A DNA stretch of 64,000 nucleotides. It comes from Bimastos eiseni. Its lineage: Eukaryota; Annelida; Clitellata; Crassiclitellata; Lumbricidae. This document shows positions 23,201-34,009 of this stretch, in pieces. The position numbers and the translations under genes were made by a program. The stretch lies in the NCBI GenBank assembly GCA_959347315.1, contig OY365807.1:30609128-30673127 (forward strand), given 5' to 3'. The stretch's first letter is position 1; each line of letters opens with the position of its first letter. The notes under the pieces are model-generated. The model was given only the letters and a program-made list of their open reading frames with translations. It was not told the origin of the DNA and did not search any database.

Positions 23201-26200
23201 GCCATCGTCATCGGATTCATCCGATCGATAAAGTTTAGCAAAAATGGGCAACTAATGAATTATCCCAAATATCTCGTTCAACGCACAAAAATCCACGTAG
23301 CCCTGCACCATCATCAACCTATTACGTCCTGGAGGTTTCAGATTTGACCAATGTGTAGAAAGTCTCAAGTGCATACCCGCGGTACGGATCCCCGTTCAGG
23401 TCAATCCGCATGATCGTTCCTTGTGCCTTTGGTCCTCTAGCACTCAAGTAGATGGTTTTCGTCGAATAGTCGAAAGACAGCGCAGTAATCGTTTCCACTT
23501 CACCGACTCTGAAGAAAGAATCTCCTGCTTTGCCACCAAAGAAGTCGACCCCAATGAAGTGTAGCTCGTTACGTTTTACGAAGACAATAGAAGGCACAGA
23601 CCAATCGACTGTGAACATCACAACGTGTATCCGTAGAATGCTTATGCAGAACAACGGGTATACAGGTCTTCAATTTCAGTAAGACGACGGTGTAAACAGC
23701 GTTTACATGAGTATACCTTACTTGAAAAGGCGCTGTTTTAAAGGCCCGAATGCCTTTATGAATTTTCTTACTGCAATTCCGCTTTCAGCATTTTTGAAAA
23801 GAATTTTAAAGTAGGAAGCATACTTGTACAATTGCGTTGATCGTCTCGAAGCACCATTCCTGAAAGACAGACACATTTGGCGCCATCTGGTGCCATGGAC
23901 TGAATACACAGGTGACTGCACCGCTTCTCGACGCAAGGATTTGCTCCTGCAATTCGTCATCATTTCAAATAACGCATCATTTCAAATGGCATCATTTCAA
24001 ATTATTTACAACAAGATATGTATCAACCGAACGTTAGTTCTATCAAGACGACACTTATTATTTAATTCTGGTCCATTTGTATTCTATTCCGGCTCCATTT
24101 GACCTACTTATCACAGTTCTTGATAGTGGTTAGCTTGCTGGACTATTAATCGAGAAGCCAGGGTTCAAACCTCGCCACGGTGAGGAGGCTCTTTTAAATC
24201 TTACTCCTCCCTTAGCTTTATTTACAATCTCTTTCTCGAAATAGGATTCAACACGTATCTTACTTTACTTTACAACCTGCTCACGTCGGGTATACAGGTA
24301 AATGAGAGCGAACAACCGGAGTTACCTGTAGGCTACCCTCGAAGATAACAATACTTTCAAGTACCTCGGTCTATAGCACTGCAACAGCTCAGCATCGTGC
24401 CTATGCCTCTGTTGGTCCGTCGCTATAGAACAACCTTCCTGCTGCGACCCGTGCTGAAATCTTGTCTGGTAGAACAACGGTTTCCGTTCGTTCGCTTAAA
24501 ACTTTTCTATTCTCGAAGAGTTCTTCGCACTAGGAGCGTCTCTATTATGTAGCACAGAAAGAGGAGCTTTACGAGTCCGTAAAGAGAACAGAAGGCATCT
24601 TATTGTTGCGCTGGAACATAATACAAACTTGACAAGGATTTTGTACGACTCCTCTCAACATACAGTATTTTGTAGTAGATACTACTGCGCAACTCCAATA
24701 GCGAAATGTGCGTAAGAATAATTACAGGCATCTACAGAAAGGTTCACTACTTATCGCTAGACAGCGAATGTAGACAGTCAGTCATGAAAAAGTCAGACAT
24801 GTAAGGAACTTACCTGGAACTTGCATTGCGCTGTGCCAGACCTGCAGAGTAAATGGGATTTTCTTGATGCTTGCGACGACGATATTCGGCTGTTCAAGGA
24901 TTTCTGAATGATTGAACTTGTCTGCGTTATGGATGGTGGTCATTTCTGCTTCCGGGTCGTGAATGTAGTAGGGGCTCAGCGAGGTCGTCCAGATGAGGTC
25001 ATCCTCGAAGATGGCGATGCTGCTCAGTGAATATAAAAACTCGCTCGAAGCTAGGAGCTAAAACAACAAACAAATAGCATCAGTTGGCGAAGGCCAACAG
25101 TGAAAGACCGGACGACGATGGACGGAGAGGTTCCTCGTTACACAAACGTAATGACACATGCAGGTATCGGCAGACAGATACATCGCATCGTATCTTTAGA
25201 TTTATATAGCGCCTCTCACAGAATAACTATACAGGGACGCTCTCGGCACAGAAATTCGGGGAGAATGAAACGTCTTTAAAGAGCGAGAAGCCGATGGAGA
25301 ACCGAGTGATATGTATATATGCCTACATCGAGACACATACAAGCAAATAAGATGCGTTTGCATATCTACATATATATATATATATATATATATTCATGAG
25401 TGGCGCCAACAAGCAATAAACAGAAGGCGAAGGTGGACTTCAGCAGGTGACAGAAGAGAAACCAAACGACACAGACTATGAGACTAACACGTTTACCGCA
25501 AACGAATAAGCATGAGAAGACACAGAAACGTAAGATTACGAAGATCTTAACGACTTGCATCTTGATTACCCTGACCGTTTAATTACGGCGAAGGAGCTCG
25601 TCAGTGTCTCTGGTTTATCTGGTGCTGACCTTTCATGACCCGCAGGAAACTGGACGTCTGGTCCACATCGCAGGCAGGCAGGCCCTACTGCGAAATTCTT
25701 TCATTTTCAGATGGTGTCCTCTGTGACCGGCATGTCTTTCTTAAGTTCTCCTAGATCTGCGGCCCCTTTGCATATTGATTAAAGCATTATGCAGGCGTAC
25801 ATTTAACCAGCACTGAATGATCGACTGTGGTTAAGTTCAAAGCGAGACAACGGATATTAACCAAGCCAGACTAATTTTTTAATTTTGTAAGTTAATGTGG
25901 TCCTTACGCGAAGTTCTCCAGTTGATAGGTCGTACGCATGAATTTCATCCTCTATAAAGTTGACCCAATACAAAGTCTGCGTCGGATGATCAAGTTTCAG
26001 ACTTCGAGGGCAATTGTCGTCTGGTCTTACCGTCTGACGGCCACTCCCGTCCAAATGGCTCGACTCGATCCTTCCAGACAAGCTGCATTCACTCCAATAC
26101 AGCTTTCTGCTCATATTCACGACATTTCATACATCAAACAGAAATCTTCGTCAACAAATTAAAATGGTTTTAAAAACAGAATTGCTACATAAGAAACGAT

Positions 26201-29200
26201 TTGTGTTTAATTATTAGCATTATTTGCACTTCCTGGCAGTGTTGAAAACAGCTTCAAAACTTCTCTTACGATTGCAAAAACCGATCGCCTACTCAGATGC
26301 ATATAAATTGCACCGGTAGCCAGAGACGACGATCTCCTTTGATAGGTGGAATGGGACACCCAACGAGTGGGGTAGAAAATATGGTGGACAAACACATAAC
26401 GTGTCCCCTCTCTGTAAAGGTGGGACGGGACTTGTCCCCCTCGACCAACCAAGATCGCCGCCCTTGCCGGTAGCTACAGAACAACGGGGTCTTAAAATCT
26501 ACGAGTTTGCAACATTCTTCAGACACGAGGTTGCAGTTAAATGAACCTAATGCTCGGTATTCAGACAAAAACCCAAATACTGCAACAGACCCACATGTAA
26601 ATTTCGTCACAAATTGTCCATTTTAAATATGAATAGCGTTTCAGAATCTGAACGCAATAACTTACATTTAATATCATGCTCATGATATTACTATATCGAG
26701 TAGCAATTATCATAATGTCAGAGTTAGTAATGTCTTTAGAGTTTAGACGCAGAAGACACTAAGGCTGATAATCGCATGTGAGCCAGAGGACTGATCAATA
26801 AACGTTTTTAAACATTACCCTCGACAGGCACTTCCTGCTGTCCTTTACCTTTACGACAAATGGGTAAACCCGATGGCTAAGGTTATGTCCAGCGTCACAT
26901 TCGACGCATCACACGAACACTATCTGCTACTATGGCCGAGAACAAGACGCCGTCCGCACAGCCAGCCAGGCACTAAATGGCTGGTGAGTGCGGCGGTAGG
27001 AACCCGGATCGTTTAACCCTCATAGATATCGTTGTCTTACCCATTTGTAGGATCGATGTCCATGGAGAAAGCCATATGGACTCTGATGATTTCTGAGCAC
27101 TGGCCCGTTGACGTGGAGCAGGCAAAGATCTTATGAAGGCCAGTGTCGGAAACGTAGAGGATGGAGGTCATCCAATCCAGCGCCATACAGGCCACCAGGT
27201 TCAGACCTAAAGAAAATGAATCCTCGTTCAACAAACACTTGCAGAGGTCTGCCCAATAGACATTATTTTTTTAACCAATGTTGACAACAAGCATTGTGAA
27301 CATAACAATCGACTGACCTAGTGTAACAACAGCTCATTTTGTGCTCACTGCTCACTACTTCACGCAATTCATATCCATCTGTAAATGCTGCGTTTGCCTT
27401 TATTTTCATCTGAGCGTAGGGAGTAGAAGGTCGTCCTTATTGGAGTTAAGGAACCAGTGCAGCACGTGACTCGGGTTCTCCAGTACCGCTTTAAATAGGT
27501 CGAATTGGCCAACCGGATCAAGTGTTCCAATACAGTTCATCCTCTGGCAGATATTGTCGACGAATCAATCGGTTCATCACAGATTGCACAAGAGTGCGTT
27601 CCTGCTGCCACAAACCCCCACCAAGCCGGGGATGCGTAGAACATGCGGGACACCGTTGTCGAATGCACTGCATTAAAACAGAATGATATCGCTGGTTTAA
27701 ACTAAAATTTATCGGCGTATTACAGTTACAGTGAATTACTGACCGTTAACTAGGAAATCGCTCGGTGTTCTCGATTCCAACTCCAACAATCGGACGACTG
27801 GTTCCACACCGTTTGTAAAGAATATTCTTCCTTTGTAAATCTCCAGAGCTAAAACAGTGAAAGAAACGTTTTCTTTTTAAAAATACCGTACGGTCTCTCG
27901 AGGATAAATCAGTGTCGGATAAAACACACTCTCCAATCTTCATCCCTGGCCTCTTTGTCGTTCTCTCTCAATTAACCACGACAAGGGTCTCTTGAAACTG
28001 AATGCATACAAAAGATGTACACCGTAACGAATCACAATGAAAAACACAAGGTTGACAATTATGCTCCGCAATAAAATGGTGGGTCAAAATTTGTCCAGGC
28101 TGATGACGCGACCCACTATGATCTAGACACAACCCGCCGAATGTACAGATATTCGTGACCCAACCCGATTCGACCGTGGACAACTATGTAGTCATCTGCA
28201 AATCGTCTGAAAAGTAAATCAATGGCAGAAAATGCTACGGAACATGACCGGAAGAAAGAGATCCTTCATTTACTAACACGATATGTCAAACAACTTTATA
28301 CTTTTCTATCGATTTGCAGATATTATAAACTAGAAAATTTTTGATGCAAACTACTAAGAGAAAACACCCAACGAATGATCAAATGATGGACAACTGCCAA
28401 CAGTGACCAAGACGCCTATAATATTGTGGTAAGCGGACAATTCGTCGCAATAAATTTAGACATCATAGACTTATGATCACTTTTTATTTACTGTGTGTTT
28501 GTTGTGTAATAAAATTTCAAGAAGAAACTGGGATACCTCGTCGTTTGTCAGTTGTTTGTCATGCACTATTTCAACGACTTTAGATTTAGTCACTTAGATC
28601 TGAAATCGAGTACTTTTCTTAATCTGTAAACGTTAACTTTTGACTCCCTCTGAGGAAGAAGAAACATCGAGATCTGGATCGTCGATTATGCAGTGTTGTA
28701 CTGAATTTCGAAAATCGAACATCAATCGACTACTTGAAAGGATGCAGTCACAACATAAATTTAATGGTTTACGCAATGGACCCATTGTAAAGACTTACTG
28801 ACAGCAGAAAAATTTCGGAGAGGATATTTCAGTTTCAATATTGTTGTTTATTTGTATAAACTGAAGCGTTTACTATTATTTTCATATTATTATTGGCCGC
28901 GTCGAATTGTCCGCGATGACTGTTGGCGACGAATCGTCCGTGACGAATGTTGGCGACGAATTGTCCGCAACGAATTGTTCGCGACGAATTGTCCTGCGAC
29001 GAGTTGCCCTGGATCCAATATTATATTTGTTTGAATCGAAAATGGTCGTTTCAGCTTGCCTAAAATTACGTTTTTGATTATCAGGCAAGCCCTAATCAGC
29101 AAATCAATCATTACTAATTAGTAAAATGTTTTGGTCTCATTAAAGCATCGGTCTAACCCATCTCAAAGTTTAAGATCTCGATCTCTGGTGTTCCTTTGTA

Positions 29201-32200
29201 AATTGCGATTGGGGTAGAAATGGCCGAGGAGGAGGAGGAGGAGGACGGAGAGGAAAGGGCGGGGGAAGACAATCTGGAATCGAAAGCGATGGCCATTATA
29301 TCGACTCCACTGTTGTAGAGCAGGAAGGCAGATCGTCCTGTTGGCTGGAAAACGGAAGTAGATCGGTTGGCATGACAGTGGCGTTCATCAGAATCGAGGT
29401 AGAATCCAGTTTGGCAAGAACACTGAGCGCCGACGGTCGTTTCTCTGCACACCTGGCTGCAGAGCGGAGGCCACGACGAACAGTCTCCAGCACCTGCTAC
29501 GCAAACAACTTCAGACGTTTCACAACAACAACAGAAACTTCTTCTATGCACTTCTGAGCAAAAAGATGTTGGAAGAAGGGCGGTATAAAATTTCGGTAAT
29601 AAGAAACCTACGAAGGAACAATTTGACAATGTTGTCTGTTAGTCTCGTTTGCCCTTGCTGACCGACCGCTTGAGTGGATCCGATTCTTTCCCAACTGAAC
29701 GCCCTCGCCAGTCATCTTTGGCTCATCTAGCTAGGTCCAGCTGGGGGTCGACCTGTCCCCTTTGGACTGCCCCGAGGTCCCGTATTGGATCCATTGTGAA
29801 ATGCGCTTTCTCCATCTGTTCGCTCTAAAATTCTATCTGGCAGTGTCTCATCCTCCTCCGCTTTTCTCAAAACCTACGGTACTACTTCTTGCAGGGACTT
29901 GTGTACTGACATCGCAGCGCTTCTTAACGGTTCACCATACTACATGTAGAAGCGCTCTAGAAATGCTTAAATACATGTACAGTATACAATCGTCGCATGT
30001 GATGTAAATCCCTATAGTTAATTCCAACTGCATTGGACTATGTCCGTGAAGTTAGACCTGCATTCTAGGTAAACCCACATGAAGAACAATCCGTGCATAA
30101 CGAAGCTAACCCAGCAGTGAAGACAAACTTGCGCTTGGTTCACCCCTCCATACTGGCCTATAGTCCCCACCCAATAGGACACGAATCCTTGTGCATACAG
30201 CCTTCATTGATGCGTATCTCAACTTGTGGATAGGGTTTACTAATAATTTTATAGTGAAGTCATCATTCTTAAAATTAATATGACTTATACACACAGCAAA
30301 GTAGGCAGCAAAGGAGACTTCTTGGAATGCAGTCAAAGTAGGCAGCAACGAAACCAGACAATGCATACATAGATTGGAAATTCCATTCAGGTATCGGTAG
30401 GCCTATACAGATGCCTAGCACATTGATAATCGTGCTCCGATTGGCCAGATACGGTAATCGGGTTTATGGTGCGCCAAGTTATGACGAGACAGCGATATGA
30501 GAAGAAATTCCAAGACCAAGCATACAAATGCAGACCACGAACGTTTCAAAGTTTTTGTAGCTTTTGTAATTGTGTACGGTATTCAGTGCTTAAAGTGTAA
30601 AAAAAGAAGTGCCTGGACGCTAGGGGAGCCGTCCATAAATGACGTTACGCAATTTTTGACGATGTTTGACCCTCCCCTTCGTCACACGTCGTCACAAATG
30701 CATGACACCCTAAAATATGACGTCAGGTCACAAAGCCCAGACCACCCCCACCCAAAAAAATCAAACCAGATGTTCAGAATGTAAGGCAAATTTTCTTATA
30801 AATGTAAAAAATTTAATTTTAACTATAAAATAATTCAAAATTATAATAGTAGAACGAAGAAAAATGGAGAAATTAAGTAGCCTATAATGATTACAATCTT
30901 ATGCATCCTCCGGATTAAAGACTATCATAATCGTAATTAGTGTTGCTTAATTGTGGTAACAGATACTGCTGATCAAGTGGAACTTGTTTAAATGAGTGTA
31001 ATTTTAAACTAAAATTACGTATTTTGATGTGATGATGTGACGTCACATTTCGTCAACCCCTCTTCCTTTGTCACACATAGTCACAAATTTGTGACCCCTC
31101 CCCATAGGCCCGTGACGTCATTTATGAACGGCCCCTAGTGTAAAAAAGTTAAGAACTAAAGATTGCAAAGGTAGAGCACCAACATATTGTGGCGCGGTTG
31201 CTGATCGGTTAGAGCGGTCGGCCCGTAACGCTCAGTGTGCGCTGAATGAGCGGATTCGACCTTTGTCCGGGGAGTCACTGTGTAGGGACCCTGATCAAGT
31301 CCTTCGCGCACAATTGCTCTGCAAGACAACCGCAATTGCGCCGTCGAGGCGTTTGTACTTCTGAGCAAAAAATGTTGGAAGAAGAGCGACGTCATATTTC
31401 GGTAATAAAATAAAATATAAAATAAATATTAAAATTGTTTGTGCACTGTAATCCACTGTGTTCGTTAAAATAGAAGTTGGCTTGGTGAACGATATTCTTC
31501 CAAAAACAGGTGCTATTTAGATGAACATAATGCCTACTGAAAAAAAGTTTTATCTTTGAAAAGAATATTTGCCTAAATATTAGTTGAATTAACAAAAATG
31601 GTTCTTGCTGAACTAGAAGTTGGATTTGCAGGGATTATTATTATCAATCCAACTTCTATTTAACTTAATACGATGGGCGAAAAATAGAATTTTTTATCAT
31701 TCGTTAGGTTTTTTGTCCAATAACTATTATTTAGTCGTCAATTATTTGTTGGTGAAATATTTGTTGGTGAAATATTTGTTGTAATTTAAAGCGTAGGCCT
31801 ACCGAGAACTGCTTTCCTTTGTGAAATTGTCGACAGGGGGGCCAGTGGCGGAGCATCGTTTTGAACGTTGTAAAAATTAAGTTTGTAAACGCGCTAAGTG
31901 AGACAATTTTTTCCCTCCTCTTTTTCCTGCTGATAATAACGTATGCATATAGAAGAATTGCACTGTTGTAGGGACGCTCATGGACGGCGTCCATGCTCTG
32001 CTGGCCAAATAAGTGGCAGGATGGCGCCCAGCCTCAAAAATAAGTGCCTGGACGCCGTCCATGACCGTCCAGGCACACTTTAAACCCTGACGGTATTATT
32101 ATATTAGCAACTACAATCAGCGCCTAATTTACTTCCTTCTTTTGAATACACGGAGTAAATTTAATATTTTTACCTCTGAGTAGGCCTAAACTATACTAAA

Positions 32201-33937
32201 GACTAAAGACTAAACAATTATTTCGCTGAGATTGTTTCACATAAAGTTGGTTGATGCAATTGCAGCTTCTTCAAGTTTGAATGAACTAAACTGCCGCCAA
32301 TTCTTATAGCCAACATCGTTGTAAGAAGTTTATAAGAGAACTTATCGAATACCTTCACCGTGCGAGAGAGCGAGACGAAAGTGTCGTTGGAACATAACTA
32401 GAAGAAGAAGCATCCAACGAACAACGGATCCGTCAGAAACAGAACTTCTCTCCTGAAAAGACCGCATTTCCAGCGACGGAGGTTTTCCTGGAGAACGATG
32501 ACAACTTACTCAGTTAGTAATAAACCTCACTTCGCTCAAATACACCGGACCTTTGAGAACAACTTTCCTTCTCGACGTCTGATGCCAAACTGCAGAGCAC
32601 GAGAGCCGTGGAACAACGAACGCAGTCCACCGATCATCGACAGGAGTGGTCATCTCGAACTAACAGCCTAGTAGAACATTGTACGCATTATCTGCGAAGA
32701 GCAGTTAGCATATGTAACATAATATAGGCCTATTATGTAATGCGCATCCAAGTGTCGGTGTGCTCTACCACATTTAATAAATATATATATATAATATGTA
32801 ATATATATATATACGTAACAGCGTGCACGTGTTGATCTGATACCTATAGCAAAGTGGGATTGTTAATTATGATGTCTGAGGATGTGTGTGTGTGCGTGTG
32901 TGTGTGTGTGCGTGTGTGTGTGTGTGTGCGTGCGTGCGTGTGTGTGTGTGTGACCAGAGGGTGTGTGTATGAGAAATGGCATTAGGATGTCTGCCCACGA
33001 CGTCCTCGTATCCAAGGTGATCTAATCCAGACAGCAGACACAACGGAGCAATAGATCATGAAACATAGCCAACCCGCCCTCTGAATTCAATCCCCCCATT
33101 CTTCCTGTCCCGACGAATTTTCCAGACGAGTGTGATTCCGTTTTGAGACCTAAACTGGTTTAAACTTTTGGACGGAATCCACATCTTGCTCGATAAATAA
33201 CAGACTACAGATAGCAAGGACGATAACATTGCACGCACGGTCTGTAGTTCTGTTCCGGTTTCCTCTCCCCTTTCCTTTCTTCCTTCTCCTCTTCCTCCCC
33301 TCTTTGTATCCTAAGCCTCCGGTTCTAACTCTTACTACTTGGTCTCTTCCTAGTACAAAATACTATGTTTCTCATTTGTAGGGCCTACGTTAACTTTTTG
33401 TATCTAGAATCGTTACACACTTGCAGTGCAGTGCGTCAATCCTAGCATCAATTCCGCCTAGTTATCCTTTCCTTCGCCAGGCCATCATCTCTATCTGACA
33501 GTGTCACTGTGTCAGCACACCCCTCCCATTGGTGAATCCAGGACTATAAATAAGAATTGGCGAGGTAACAATCCAGGTACCAAGAAATAACGTAAAAGAT
33601 CATAAGGACATTTTTCAAGTGCAAAAAAGTTTACCCGTGTCTGTTTGTCATATTAAATTGATCTCCATAAGTTTTACCATGCATGCCTTTGCCTAAGTCT
33701 CCTGCATTGCTCTTAGACTACTTGTCTCTCTGTGTGTGATCGTTTTTGGTCTTTCTGAGCCTTTCTCCGTATCCTTGTCTTTTTCTCATCTCATTATTGT
33801 CTATTTACTCTGTTGACACAAATGCGCACGCACAAGAGCACACATGCATTCTGTCTCTCTCTGTCTCTCTCTGTCTCTCTGTCTGTCTGTCTGTCTCTCC
33901 CTCTCTCTCCTCTCTCTCTCTCTCTCTGTTTTGTAAT

Positions 33938-34009
<72 letters not shown>

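Noticed and set aside
24125..24180. tRNA gene candidate
   Set aside because: A- and B-box-like sequences are present but no paired acceptor stem; more likely a SINE head.
27420..27660. Minus-strand segment resembling a retroelement zinc-knuckle or HVLL-type end (SHVLHWFLN)
   Set aside because: Too short and broken by stops to assign to a family.
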